DNA of 46,271 nt from contig CAKTEF010000013.1 of the NCBI GenBank assembly GCA_934547065.1, positions 1 to 46,271 on the forward strand. The letters are read 5' to 3'. Below, one piece after another: positions 31,699 through 40,460 of the stretch. This DNA comes from an uncultured Faecalibacterium sp. (lineage in GTDB: Bacteria > Bacillota > Clostridia > Oscillospirales > Ruminococcaceae). Within the stretch, counting starts at the first letter, position 1. Each line of letters begins with the position of its first letter. The notes below the pieces were generated by a model, which worked only from the letters and a program-made list of their open reading frames with translations, made no database searches and was not told the origin of the DNA. A program made the translations under genes and the position numbers.

Positions 31699-32214
31699 TT
31701 ATGCCTTGAACTTGAGCATCGGGGTACCGGCGGGAACATCGCCCTCAGCCTCCCGCGACAGCTCCGGCAGATCATCGGCATTGGTCACGATGATGGCAGT
31801 GGCAGTGGGGTGGCCGGCGGCACGGATGGCAGCCAGATCCACTTTCAGCAGCGGGGTGCCGGCCTTGACCTTGGCTCCCTCCTTGGTCAGGGAGGTAAAG
31901 CCCTTGCCCTGCATCTCCACGGTGTCCATGCCCACATGGATCAACAGTTCGATGTTGTCATTGCTCATCATGCCAATGGCATGCAGGCTTTCGGGCACCT
32001 GGGTCACAGTGCCGTCAAACGGAGCGTACACAGTGTCGCCGGTGGGCTCAATGCCGCAGCCGGGACCCAGGATGGCCGAGGCAAACGTCTCATCCGGCAG
32101 CTGCTCCAGTGGGATCACCTTGCCGTCAATGGGGGACATCACGGTCATCGGCTGGCCGGAAAATTTTGCAGCAGGCTCTGCCTTGCCGCCAAACAGCTTA
32201 TCAAAAAAACCCAT
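31699..32214 (-). CDS. PTS glucose-type EIIA protein
   Basis: A 171-residue phosphocarrier. SPIDGKVIPLEQLPDETFA and YAPFDGTVTQVPESLHAIGM with His78, then IELLIHVGMDTVEMQGKGF with the phosphorylated His93, are EIIA-Glc signatures. It takes phosphate from HPr and gives it to an EIIB domain. No EIIB, EIIC, HPr or EI gene is nearby, so it is an orphan soluble EIIA that may serve several transporters or a regulatory role. The ATG at 32214 (AAGGA 11 bp upstream) is preferred to one four codons earlier, which overlaps the ribosome-binding site. It has its own terminator. Confidence 0.92.
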   Translation of the reverse strand: MGFFDKLFGGKAEPAAKFSGQPMTVMSPIDGKVIPLEQLPDETFASAILGPGCGIEPTGDTVYAPFDGTVTQVPESLHAIGMMSNDNIELLIHVGMDTVEMQGKGFTSLTKEGAKVKAGTPLLKVDLAAIRAAGHPTATAIIVTNADDLPELSREAEGDVPAGTPMLKFKA

Positions 32215-32338
32215 ATTTCTTACCATCCTTCCACGCTCTGTTCAGAGGTTCATTCTCTTATTTAAGATATCATAGCCGTGCGCAAATTGCAATCAGCATC
32301 CTGCACAAAGCACCCGGCCAAAATTTAGCGCTCCTGTC

Positions 32339-33361
32339 TCACATCAACGCCAGCAGCTGCTCGATCTCCTCCATCCGGGTAGCCCAGCTGGTGGCGATGC
32401 GCACCACGGTGTGGGTATCATCGTATTTTTCCCAGAACCCGAACTTCGCCTTGCCCTCCAGGGCTTCCAGCTGCGTGTTGGCCAGCACCAGGAACACCTG
32501 GTTTGTGGGCGAATCCATAAAGAACCGGTAGCCCTTTTCCGCCAGGCCCTTTTTGAGCACGGCGGCGGTTTCAATGGCGTTTTTGCTGATCTTCTCGTAC
32601 AGTCCATCGGTGAACAGCACATCGAACTGGATGCCCAGCAGCCGCCCCTTGGCCAGCAGCGCGCCCTGCTGCTTGACCATGGTCATAAAGTGAGCCGGCG
32701 CACCGTGGGGGAATACCACGGCTTCGCCGCACAGCGCGCCCACCTTGGTACCGCCGATGTAGAACACATCCGTCAGCCGGGCGATGTCCGCCAGGGTGAC
32801 ATCCGTTCCCTCGGAAGCCAGTGCATAGCCCAGCCGGGCACCGTCCATGAACAGGGGCATGTGGTATTGGCGGCAGACGCGGCTCAGCTCCTCCAGCTCA
32901 GCTTTGGTGTACAGGGTGCCATATTCCGACGGATGGGAGATGTACACCATGCCGGGGAACACCAGGTGGTCCAGGTTGCTGTCGGCGTAAAACGTCTTGC
33001 ACCAGTTCTCCACGGTGGCCGCAGCCAGCTTCCCGTTGGTGTGGGGCAGGCCGATGACCTTGTGGCCGGTGAACTCGATGGCACCGGCCTCGTGGGCGGC
33101 CACATGGCCGGTGGCAGCGGCCAGCACACCCTCCCACCGCCGCAGCATGGATGCGATCACGATGGCATTGCTCTGAGTGCCTCCGGAGATGAACCAGACA
33201 TCGGCCTCCGGGCAGCCGCAGGCCGCACGGATCTTCTCCCTGGCGCTGGCGCAGTAGGGGTCGGTGCCATAGCCGGACACCTTTTCAAAGTTGGTCTCCA
33301 CCAGTTTCTGCAAAATGGCCGGGTGGGCACCCTCGCAGTAGTCGTTTTCAAAATACAGCAT
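32339..33361 (-). CDS. Low-specificity threonine aldolase family protein
   Basis: A 340-residue PLP enzyme of the fold I beta-eliminating lyase/threonine aldolase family, cleaving threonine or related beta-hydroxy amino acids to glycine and an aldehyde. FISGGTQSNAIVIASML is the cofactor phosphate loop, FMDGARLGYAL has the PLP-binding Asp, and YIGGTKVGALCG contains the Schiff-base lysine. The C-terminal domain ends normally. It is a single gene; promoter at 33394-33422. The exact substrate cannot be decided from sequence. Confidence 0.9.
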   Translation of the reverse strand: MLYFENDYCEGAHPAILQKLVETNFEKVSGYGTDPYCASAREKIRAACGCPEADVWFISGGTQSNAIVIASMLRRWEGVLAAATGHVAAHEAGAIEFTGHKVIGLPHTNGKLAAATVENWCKTFYADSNLDHLVFPGMVYISHPSEYGTLYTKAELEELSRVCRQYHMPLFMDGARLGYALASEGTDVTLADIARLTDVFYIGGTKVGALCGEAVVFPHGAPAHFMTMVKQQGALLAKGRLLGIQFDVLFTDGLYEKISKNAIETAAVLKKGLAEKGYRFFMDSPTNQVFLVLANTQLEALEGKAKFGFWEKYDDTHTVVRIATSWATRMEEIEQLLALM

Positions 33362-33393
33362 TTACGTTTCCTCGCTCTATTTAAGATAGATCT

Positions 33394-33422
33394 ATTATCT
33401 TCCTTTTGAACGGAGTTGTCAA
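33394..33422 (-). promoter_or_regulatory. Promoter of the threonine aldolase gene
   Basis: TTGACA (33417-33422), 17 bp, GATAAT (33394-33399) on the minus strand. Confidence 0.7.
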
Positions 33423-33435
33423 TTGGACAGAGAGA

Positions 33436-33477
33436 GACAGAGCGGAGCCTGACGCACACATCAGACCCCGCTCTGTC
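33436..33477 (-). terminator. Hairpin after the small ORF
   Basis: GACAGAGCGG and CCGCTCTGTC pair (10 bp) with an inner TCTGA/TCAG contact. The minus-strand tail is TCTCTCTGT rather than a T run, so termination may be weak. Confidence 0.55.
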
Positions 33478-33499
33478 TTATGATGAAGTTGTAGATGGC

Positions 33500-33739
33500 T
33501 CAGCAGTCACCGGCATAGTAGCTGACAATATTAAAATAGTCCCTCGGTGCATGGATGCGCACAGTCAAAGGCAGACGTGCTGAATTTTTCGGCTTGAGGC
33601 TGCAAAGATCCGCAGCAGCTTTGTCATCCGGGAAAACATGTACGCTTCCATCCGGAGCTGTCAGCTCCACCGACGCAGAGCAGGCATTCAGAACATTTGA
33701 AAATTCACGAAGATTCGACACGCGCAAACGCAAGAACAT
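33500..33739 (-). CDS. Small protein of unknown function, 79 residues
   Basis: Start ATG at 33739 with a strong GGAGGAGG upstream. The protein (MFLRLRVSNLREFSNVLNAC..., then VELTAPDGSVHVFPDDKAAADL, and at the end DYFNIVSYYAG) alternates strands and helices in a way that vaguely recalls HPr-like domains, but the HPr His motif is absent. It lies 73 bp after the AraC regulator gene on the same strand and may be co-transcribed. I do not recognise the family. Confidence 0.55.
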   Translation of the reverse strand: MFLRLRVSNLREFSNVLNACSASVELTAPDGSVHVFPDDKAAADLCSLKPKNSARLPLTVRIHAPRDYFNIVSYYAGDC

Positions 33740-33812
33740 CACAAAGCCTCCTCCAGCTTCTGAAATCATTGAACTGTTTCAAGAGGGAGTCCGTATGCTC
33801 TGCGGCTCCTCT

Positions 33813-34781
33813 CTACGCCATGATTGTACCACGCGCTGCCGGTATACCGCTATCATTTTCTTGCCATCCAATATCAGAATTCTGCCATTTCAACCGATAT
33901 TCTGTGGGTGTGCATCCAAATTCCTGTCGGAATTGTGCCCCGAAGTAGCTGCTGCTGCCCAGCCCGCATCGCCGGGCCACCTCAGTGACAGCCAATTCCG
34001 TTTCTCGCAGAAGCTTACAGGCTGTCTGCAGGCGGACATTGCGGATATACTCGCCGGGGGTGGTGTGCAGGCAGGCCCGAAACGTCCGGTAGTATTCCCG
34101 CTCGCTGCAAAAAACCGCTGCCGCCAGCTGTTCCACGGACAGCTTCTCGGCAAGATGGGCGTGGATGTAGAGCATCATGGGCTTGATCTTTTCACTGGCT
34201 GTTTCCACAGCAGGCGGGGTCTGTCCCAGCTGGGCCTGAACCTGTCGGGCCAGCCCGGCCCAGATACGGCAGAGCACCGCCTGCAATTCCAATTCATAGC
34301 CAAAGTCGGTTTCGTCCAGCGCGTAACTCTCCCGCAGGAGAGCCAGTGTCTCGGCCTGTACCGGATCCTCCGGCGAAAGCCCGATGAGCTCCAGTCCGCG
34401 GGCTTTCAGCAGCGGGGCAACATAGCGTTGCTCGATCACCCCGCCGGAAACGCCCGTTACCAATTCCGGCTCAAACAGGTGGACATACTGGATGCTCTCT
34501 GCACCTGTTTCCACAGCCCTGGTCCGGTGCAGCACATTGCTGTTGACCAGCCCGCCGGAACCGGCCCGGAACAGCCGCTGCCCACCGGGCGTGTAATAGA
34601 TCAGTGCTCCACTCCTTATATAAAATAGTTCCACGCTCCGGTGCCAATGCCACGGAGCCGTGTGCTGAGGGTAACGATCCAGCATCGAGCAGCTGACGAG
34701 ATGCGGAAACTGCGGTGTAAAACCAGGCAGCCGCTCCTCCTGGCTGCCTGGGTACAGATCTACCGATGAAACGACCAGCAT
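33813..34781 (-). CDS. AraC family transcriptional regulator
   Basis: A 322-residue regulator. An N-terminal cupin sensor contains HTAPWHWHRSVELFYIRSGALIYYTPGG, typical of sugar- or metabolite-binding arms. The C-terminal 100 residues hold the two helix-turn-helices (KLSVEQLAAAVFCSEREYYRTFRACLHTTPGEYI is HTH1 and AVTEVARRCGLGSSSYFGAQFRQEFGCTPTEYR is HTH2). The ATG at 34781 has AAGGAGG 6 bp upstream. A long in-frame reading continues to 36077 without a ribosome-binding site and covers the opposite-strand kinase, so it is rejected. It is divergent from the two-component system and may control a target elsewhere. Confidence 0.9.
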   Translation of the reverse strand: MLVVSSVDLYPGSQEERLPGFTPQFPHLVSCSMLDRYPQHTAPWHWHRSVELFYIRSGALIYYTPGGQRLFRAGSGGLVNSNVLHRTRAVETGAESIQYVHLFEPELVTGVSGGVIEQRYVAPLLKARGLELIGLSPEDPVQAETLALLRESYALDETDFGYELELQAVLCRIWAGLARQVQAQLGQTPPAVETASEKIKPMMLYIHAHLAEKLSVEQLAAAVFCSEREYYRTFRACLHTTPGEYIRNVRLQTACKLLRETELAVTEVARRCGLGSSSYFGAQFRQEFGCTPTEYRLKWQNSDIGWQENDSGIPAARGTIMA

Positions 34782-34928
34782 AGGAACCCTCCTTCCGCTG
34801 CTTCTTTCTCTGAAAATTATACTGCCTGCGTTTTTCCCGGTCAACCGCCTATCCTTTACTGCATCTTTAGAAAAACTGTGGTATAATTTAAGAATAAAGA
34901 CCCATAAAATGCAAAAGGAGGAACCGGC

Positions 34929-36005
34929 GTGAAATTCAGCATCCGCAAACAGGATCTTCTGATGCTGGCGGGGGCACTGTGTACCGCCTGTGCCCTGGTG
35001 GCGGGCACGCAGCAGCTGGCGGGCCGCATCGACGGTGTCGCGTCGATGGTGTTCGTCCTGGCAGTATTCCTCGTATCTATATATACCGATGGCTATTTCT
35101 GCGGCATCGCAGCTTCGCTTCTGGGGGTGCTGGCCGTCAATTTTGCGTTCCGCTCGCCCTATTTTGCGTTCAACTTTACCCTGCCGGAAAACCTGTTTTC
35201 CGGGGTGGTGATGCTGGTGGTGTCCATCATGACCAGCACCCTGACCACCCGGATCAAAAAACAGGAGCAGCTGCGGATGGAAAGTGAAACGGAAAAGATG
35301 CGGGCCACCTTGCTGCGGGCCGTTTCCCACGACCTGCGCACCCCGCTGACTTCCATTTACGGGGCCTGCTCCACTGTGATCGAAAATTACGATTCGCTGG
35401 GCAGGGAGCAGCAGCTCAAACTGCTGGGCGAGGCCTGCTCCGATGCCCAGTGGCTGAACCGGATGGTCGAGAACCTGCTTTCCGTCACCCGCTTCGACGG
35501 CGGACAGGTGGCCGTGCAAAAGACCCCCACCGTGCTGGAGGAACTGATCGACACCGTGCTGGTGCGGTTTCAAAAGCGCTACCCCGGTATCCCGGTGACG
35601 ACCGACCTGCCCGACAGCTTTGTGGTGATCCCCATGGATTCCATGCTGATCTCGCAGGTATTGACGAACCTGTTGGAAAACGCCGTCCTCCACGCCGAGG
35701 GGATGACCCAACTGACGCTGCGGGTGTTCACCCTGGGCAGCCGTGCGGTGTTTGAAGTAACGGACAACGGCTGCGGCATCCCCAAGGAGCGCCTGCGCAC
35801 CCTGTTCAGCGGCATGATGCCTGCACAGACCGCCGCCGACAGCGGCAAGCACGGCATGGGCATCGGGCTTTCGGTGTGTGCCGCGATCGTCAAAGCGCAC
35901 GGCGGCGAGATCAAGGCCGAGAGCCGGGTGGGCGGGGGCACGACCATCCGCTTCTGGCTGGAAACGGAAAGCATTGAGACAGAGGAGCCTGAAGATGAGC
36001 AATAA
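34929..36005 (+). CDS. Sensor histidine kinase, short KdpD-like
   Basis: A 358-residue kinase. Residues 10-105 form a DUF4118 four-helix membrane domain, as in KdpD. The catalytic part follows: SHDLRTPL with His134, a NLLENAVLHA N box, and DNGCGIP plus GKHGMGIGLSVC G boxes. The large N-terminal KdpD and USP domains of classical KdpD are missing. The GTG at 34929 has AAAGGAGG 7 bp upstream. A good -10 (TATAAT, 34882-34887) lies upstream with a weak -35. The response regulator starts 11 bp before its end. It probably senses ionic or turgor state for the adjacent permease instead of a Kdp pump (inference). Confidence 0.9.
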   Translation: MKFSIRKQDLLMLAGALCTACALVAGTQQLAGRIDGVASMVFVLAVFLVSIYTDGYFCGIAASLLGVLAVNFAFRSPYFAFNFTLPENLFSGVVMLVVSIMTSTLTTRIKKQEQLRMESETEKMRATLLRAVSHDLRTPLTSIYGACSTVIENYDSLGREQQLKLLGEACSDAQWLNRMVENLLSVTRFDGGQVAVQKTPTVLEELIDTVLVRFQKRYPGIPVTTDLPDSFVVIPMDSMLISQVLTNLLENAVLHAEGMTQLTLRVFTLGSRAVFEVTDNGCGIPKERLRTLFSGMMPAQTAADSGKHGMGIGLSVCAAIVKAHGGEIKAESRVGGGTTIRFWLETESIETEEPEDEQ

Positions 36006-36729
36006 CAAATTCAAAGTTCTGATCGTAGAGGACGAAGCCAACATCTGCAGCTTTATCAGCACGCTGCTGGACACCAACGGCTATCAGAGCCTGGTGGCCA
36101 ACACCTGTGCCATGGGGCAGACACTGTTTGCCTCCCACAATCCGGACCTGGTCATCCTGGACCTGGGCCTGCCGGACCGCGACGGTCTGGAACTGATCCG
36201 CTTTGTGCGCCAGAAGTACATGACCCCCATCATCGTGCTTTCGGCCCGCACCACCGAGAACGACAAGATCGAGGCGTTGGACCTGGGAGCCAACGATTAC
36301 ATCACCAAGCCCTTTGGCACCGGCGAGCTTCTGGCCCGCGTGCGGGCCGCTTTGCGGGTGAACCGCTACGGCGTGCTGGGTGCGCTGGGCGGCACGTTCC
36401 GCGCCCAGGGGCTTGAGATCAACTACGAACGCCGGAAAGTGTTTGTGAACGGAGCCGAGGTCCGGCTGACCCAGACCGAATACAACATTGTGGCGTTCCT
36501 TTCGGAGCACGCCGGGCGGGTGATGACCTACGCCGCCATCGTCCGGGCCATCTGGGGCGATACCGACTGCGGCAGCACCAAGAAATTGCAGGTGAACATG
36601 GCCAACATCCGCAAAAAGCTGGGCAGCGTGCCCGGCCGCAACCCGTACATTCTGAATGAGCTGGGCGTAGGCTACCGGATGATCGACGAGGATCTGCCCG
36701 CAGAGCCTGCCCCGGAGGAGGGCGAATGA
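35995..36729 (+). CDS. OmpR/KdpE-type response regulator
   Basis: A 244-residue regulator. The receiver has VLIVEDEANI, phosphate-accepting Asp56 in VILDLGLPDRDG, and the Thr/Lys switch in SARTTENDK and YITKPFG. The C-terminal winged helix (LTQTEYNIVAFLSEHAGRVMTYAAIVRAIWG, then VGYRMI) is KdpE-like. The start overlaps the kinase by 11 bp, and its end overlaps the permease ATG by 4 bp, so all three are translated together. It presumably controls this operon. Confidence 0.92.
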   Translation: MSNNKFKVLIVEDEANICSFISTLLDTNGYQSLVANTCAMGQTLFASHNPDLVILDLGLPDRDGLELIRFVRQKYMTPIIVLSARTTENDKIEALDLGANDYITKPFGTGELLARVRAALRVNRYGVLGALGGTFRAQGLEINYERRKVFVNGAEVRLTQTEYNIVAFLSEHAGRVMTYAAIVRAIWGDTDCGSTKKLQVNMANIRKKLGSVPGRNPYILNELGVGYRMIDEDLPAEPAPEEGE

Positions 36730-38042
36730 CACTTGCGCTGGCTTTGTTCGGTCTGACCTACCTTTTGATGCTGGCCCTGCCGCAGTACCGGCCCTTTACC
36801 GCACTGGGCGGCGCAGCCGTGTTCTTGCTGCTGGGGGCCGCCGGGGCGTGGTCATTTTCGCCGATGGATGCCATGCAGGCCGTGGATTTCAATGTGCTTT
36901 TGATGATGGCGGGCACCATGGGCACCGTCTCGCTGTTCATTGCCAGCCGGATGCCCGCCCGTCTGGCCGAGCTGCTCATCGTCCGGGTGCCAAACGTCCG
37001 ATGGGCCGTGTGTATGCTGGCGCTGTTCGCCGGGCTCATCAGCGCGTTTGTGGATAACGTTGCCACGGTGCTGATGGTGGCCCCTGTGGGGCTGGCCATT
37101 GCCCGCAAGCTGAAGATCTCGCCGGTGCCGGTGCTGATCTCCATTGCCGTGTCCTCCAATCTGCAGGGAGCCGCCACCCTGGTGGGCGACACCACCAGCA
37201 TCCTGCTGGGCGGTTTTGCCGGGATGAACTTTTTCGACTTTTTCTGGATGAACGGCCGCCCCGGCATTTTTTGGAGCGTGGAGCTGGGGGCCCTGGCCTC
37301 GCTGGGCGTGCTGCTGTTTTTGTTCCGCCGCCAGACCCAGCCGGTACACGCTCCGGTAGAAACACAGGTGACCGACTACGGTCCCACGGTTTTGATGCTG
37401 CTGACGGTCGGCCTGCTCATCGCCGCTTCGTTCCTGCCGGAGCCTTCCGGCGGAGTGCTGTACGCCCTGTACGGCCTGCGCAGCGGCCTTGTCTGCATGG
37501 GGCTGTGCCTGCTGGGCACGGCGCGGGCCTGCCTGCGCAGCCGCTCGATGAAACCGCTGTGGGCCGTAGCCAAAGAGATCGACTGCGACACGCTGCTGCT
37601 GTTGTTCGGGCTGTTCCTCCTCATCGAGGGGGTGCGGTGCGCGGGGGTCATTGATGCCGCCGCCCGCCTGTTCTACACCCTTTCCGGCGACGACCCGTTC
37701 CGGCTGTACGTCCTGCTGGTAGCCGTCTCGGTGGGGCTTTCGGCGTTCATCGACAACATCCCTTACGTTGCCGCCATGCTTCCGGTGGTGCAGGGCATCG
37801 CCGCGCTGATGAACGGCGGGGCCGGGGTCCCGCCGGAGGTCTTTTACTTCGGCCTGCTCACCGGAGCCACGCTGGGCGGCAACCTGACCCCCATCGGGGC
37901 CTCGGCCAACATCGCGGCCCTGGGCATCCTGCGCCGCCAGGGCGAAACCGTGCGCACCGCCGATTTTTTGAAGATCGGCATTCCGTTCACCCTTTCCGCC
38001 GTTTTGGCCGGCTCCGCGTTCCTCTGGCTGGTGTGGGGCTGA
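36726..38042 (+). CDS. Ion-transporter-superfamily permease (ArsB/CitMHS/SLC13-like)
   Basis: A 438-residue protein with about eleven helices. Two repeats show the signature of the ion transporter superfamily: AFVDNVATVLMVAP with NLQGAATLVGDTTSI in the first half, and AFIDNIPYVAAMLP with GGNLTPIGASANIAALG in the second. Related proteins move citrate, arsenite, sulfate or Na+/H+; the substrate cannot be assigned. Coupling to a KdpDE-like pair (4-bp overlap with the regulator) is the strongest clue and suggests a cation or osmotic function. A perfect terminator follows. Confidence 0.82.
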   Translation: MTLALALFGLTYLLMLALPQYRPFTALGGAAVFLLLGAAGAWSFSPMDAMQAVDFNVLLMMAGTMGTVSLFIASRMPARLAELLIVRVPNVRWAVCMLALFAGLISAFVDNVATVLMVAPVGLAIARKLKISPVPVLISIAVSSNLQGAATLVGDTTSILLGGFAGMNFFDFFWMNGRPGIFWSVELGALASLGVLLFLFRRQTQPVHAPVETQVTDYGPTVLMLLTVGLLIAASFLPEPSGGVLYALYGLRSGLVCMGLCLLGTARACLRSRSMKPLWAVAKEIDCDTLLLLFGLFLLIEGVRCAGVIDAAARLFYTLSGDDPFRLYVLLVAVSVGLSAFIDNIPYVAAMLPVVQGIAALMNGGAGVPPEVFYFGLLTGATLGGNLTPIGASANIAALGILRRQGETVRTADFLKIGIPFTLSAVLAGSAFLWLVWG

Positions 38043-38074
38043 ATTTTCCCTCAATTTTAATATGCTATGATGCA

Positions 38075-38112
38075 GAACGGCCCTCCCGGCAAAACGGGAG
38101 GGCCGTTCTTTT
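38075..38112 (+). terminator. Terminator of the kinase-regulator-permease operon
   Basis: A perfect 14-bp stem (GAACGGCCCTCCCG/CGGGAGGGCCGTTC) with a 6-nt loop and TTTT. It lies 32 bp after the permease stop. Confidence 0.88.
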
Positions 38113-38145
38113 CAAGAAGAAAAACCGCGCAAACGGTGGGGTTGA

Positions 38146-39456
38146 TTACAGGATGTCGATGTACTCACCGGCCAGCGCCTTGTTCATGCTGCGCACGGCA
38201 CAGAACTTGCCGCACATGCTGCAGGTATCGCTGTGGTCGTCCTCCGGCAGGCGGGCATCCCGGATGGCCTTGGCGGTCTCCGGATCGATCGCACAGGCAA
38301 ACTGGGCATCCCAGTCCAGCACCCGGCGGGCATCGCCCATCTTGTCGTCGATATCGCGGGCATGGGGGATGCCCTTGGCGATGTCAGCCGCGTGGGCCGC
38401 GATCTTGGAGGCCACGATGCCCTGCTTCACGTCGTCCACATTGGGCAGAGCCAGATGCTCGGCCGGGGTGACATAGCACAGGAACGCCGCGCCGCTGGCC
38501 GCTGCCACTGCGCCGCCGATGGCAGCGGTGATGTGGTCGTAGCCGGGGGCAATGTCGGTGACCAGGGGTCCCAGCACATAGAACGGGGCACCCATGCAGA
38601 TGCTCTTTTGCACTTCCATGTTGGCGGCCACCTGGTTCAGGGGCACATGGCCGGGGCCTTCCACCATGACCTGCACATTGTGGGCCCAGGCACGCTTGGT
38701 CAGCTCGCCCAGGCGCACCAGCTCCTCGATCTGGCAGACATCGGTGGCATCGGCCAGGCAGCCGGGGCGGCAGGCATCGCCCAGCGAGATGGTCACATCG
38801 TGCTCGGCGCAGATCTCACAGATCTCGTCAAAGTACTCGTAGAACGGGTTCTCGTTGCCGGTCATGCACATCCAGGCAAACACCAGCGAGCCGCCGCGGC
38901 TGACGATGTTCATTTTCCGCTTATGCTTGCGGATCTGTTCGATGGTCTTGCGGGTGATGCCGCAGTGCAGGGTAACAAAGTCCACGCCGTCCTCTGCGTG
39001 CAGACGCACCACGTCGATAAAATCCTGTGCCGTCAGGGTGGCAAGATCGCGCTGGTAATGGATCACCGAGTCATACACCGGCACGGTGCCGATCATCACC
39101 GGGCACTCGTGGGTCAGTTTCTGGCGGAACGGCTGGGTGTTGCCATGGCTGGAAAGGTCCATAATGGCCTCTGCGCCCATGTTCACCGCGCTCATCACCT
39201 TTTCCATCTCGATGTTGTAGTCCTTGCAGTCGCGGGAAACGCCCAGGTTGACATTGATCTTGGTGCGCAGCATGCTGCCAATGCCCTCCGGGTTCAGGCA
39301 GGTGTGGTGCTTGTTGGCCGGGATGGCCACCTTGCCCTCTGCCACCAGCTGGCGGATTTCCTCCACGGTGCGGTACTCTTTCTTTGCAACGATCTCCATC
39401 TGCGGGGTCACGATGCCCTTGCGGGCAGCGTCCATCTGGGTGGTGTAGTTCTGCAT
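38146..39456 (-). CDS. Phosphomethylpyrimidine synthase
   Basis: A 436-residue radical-SAM enzyme that turns aminoimidazole ribotide into HMP-phosphate for thiamin. The C-terminal cluster motif CSMCGKFC (C-x2-C-x4-C) is intact, and the core [28 protein letters not shown] and [10 protein letters not shown] are ThiC signatures. It is the short bacterial form without an N-terminal extension. AAAAGGAG lies 8 bp before the ATG. It lies 371 bp after thiE, with no TPP riboswitch of its own. It may depend on readthrough from the riboswitch-controlled genes. Confidence 0.95.
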   Translation of the reverse strand: MQNYTTQMDAARKGIVTPQMEIVAKKEYRTVEEIRQLVAEGKVAIPANKHHTCLNPEGIGSMLRTKINVNLGVSRDCKDYNIEMEKVMSAVNMGAEAIMDLSSHGNTQPFRQKLTHECPVMIGTVPVYDSVIHYQRDLATLTAQDFIDVVRLHAEDGVDFVTLHCGITRKTIEQIRKHKRKMNIVSRGGSLVFAWMCMTGNENPFYEYFDEICEICAEHDVTISLGDACRPGCLADATDVCQIEELVRLGELTKRAWAHNVQVMVEGPGHVPLNQVAANMEVQKSICMGAPFYVLGPLVTDIAPGYDHITAAIGGAVAAASGAAFLCYVTPAEHLALPNVDDVKQGIVASKIAAHAADIAKGIPHARDIDDKMGDARRVLDWDAQFACAIDPETAKAIRDARLPEDDHSDTCSMCGKFCAVRSMNKALAGEYIDIL

Positions 39457-39480
39457 CTGATACTCTCCTTTTTATCTCAA

Positions 39481-39761
39481 ACAGCGCCGTGTGCGCTGTA
39501 TCAAACACTTTATAGGCAATCGGCAGGGCAGCGGGTTCGGCCTGCGTTCCGGGAGCTTTCTCCGCGAACAGCCCGGAACCCACGGTTCCGCCCCGACAAT
39601 CAGTCCTCCGGATTGATTGTCAGGGCCCCACTTCCCGGACATTCGCCGGAGAAACTCCCCTCGCGCAGGCCAGGGCAGCAGCAGCTTACCCCGCAGGGCG
39701 GCGGGGAGTTTCCTAAGCAAATGATCCGGAGGGTGGGTCCCTGCCACCGCAGGTGGTAGGG
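39481..39761. repeat. Palindrome-rich spacer between thiE and thiC
   Basis: A gene-free stretch with stacked inverted repeats: ACAGCGC/GCGCTGT (39481-39499), GGAACC/GGTTCC (around 39576-39590), a 16-bp imperfect stem around GACAATCA/TGATTGTC (39590-39626), GAAACTCCCC/GGGGAGTTTC with a 42-nt interior (39651-39712), and CCCTGCCACC/GGTGGTAGGG (39739-39761). None has a T run. It may be a nested repeat element or a structured RNA. Confidence 0.55.
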
Positions 39762-39827
39762 CGGGCAATGGAATGGCCCGTTGCATTTGCGTGGAAAGCT
39801 CTCCAACGCCCTGCCACTGCATCAACC

Positions 39828-40460
39828 TTACAACTGCTCCGCCATCCGTTTCAGCTCCCGGCACTCGGCTTCGATGTCGCGGGCCGCAAAAATAGCGCTG
39901 ACCAGCGCCACGCCCTGTTCGCCGCAATGGGCCAGGGTGAGCAGGTTCTCCTTGTGGATGCCGCCAATGGCCACCACCGGGATGGAAACGGAAGCGCAGA
40001 TCGCTTTCAGCGTCTCCTTGGGCAGGGTGGTGGTGTTGGTCTTGGTGGTGGTGGCAAACATGGCACCGCAGCCCAGATAATCGGCTCCGGCAGCCTCGGC
40101 GGCTTTGGCCTCGGCCACATTGTGGGCCGATACGCCGATGATCTTGCCCGGCCCCAGGATTCGCCGGGCCTCGGCGGGATCCATGTCCTCCTGCCCCAGG
40201 TGTACACCGTCTGCGCCGCAGCGGGCCGCCAGCGTTACGTTGTCGTTCAGGATGAACGGCACGCCGTAGTTCCGGCACAGGGCCGCGATCTCCAGCGCTT
40301 CGGCCAGGATGGCGGCATCCCCCAGGTTCTTTTCCCGCAGCTGCACACAGGTAGCCCCGCCTTTCAGGGCAGATTCCACCTGCTGGGGCAGGGTCTGGCG
40401 GCCCACCCAGGCGCGGTCCGTCACGGCATAGAGCCGCAGCATTTCAGAGACACGATCCAT
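39828..40460 (-). CDS. Thiamine-phosphate synthase
   Basis: A 210-residue TIM-barrel enzyme that joins HMP-PP and thiazole phosphate to thiamin phosphate. LYAVTDRAWVG, CVQLREKNL, NDNVTLAARCGADGVHLGQED and GCGAMFATTTKTNT are the substrate and diphosphate motifs, and VAIGGIHKENL closes the barrel. AAGGAGC precedes the ATG. It overlaps thiM by 17 bp. Confidence 0.95.
   Translation of the reverse strand: MDRVSEMLRLYAVTDRAWVGRQTLPQQVESALKGGATCVQLREKNLGDAAILAEALEIAALCRNYGVPFILNDNVTLAARCGADGVHLGQEDMDPAEARRILGPGKIIGVSAHNVAEAKAAEAAGADYLGCGAMFATTTKTNTTTLPKETLKAICASVSIPVVAIGGIHKENLLTLAHCGEQGVALVSAIFAARDIEAECRELKRMAEQL

Noticed and set aside
33813..36077. 754-residue open frame joining the AraC gene to the strand opposite the kinase
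   Set aside because: Only the first part (in reading order from 34781) has AraC domains and a ribosome-binding site. The rest is the antisense shadow of the kinase gene.
39457..39827. Second TPP riboswitch before thiC
   Set aside because: None of the CTGAGA, ACCTGAT or GGATAATGCC blocks is present in this spacer.
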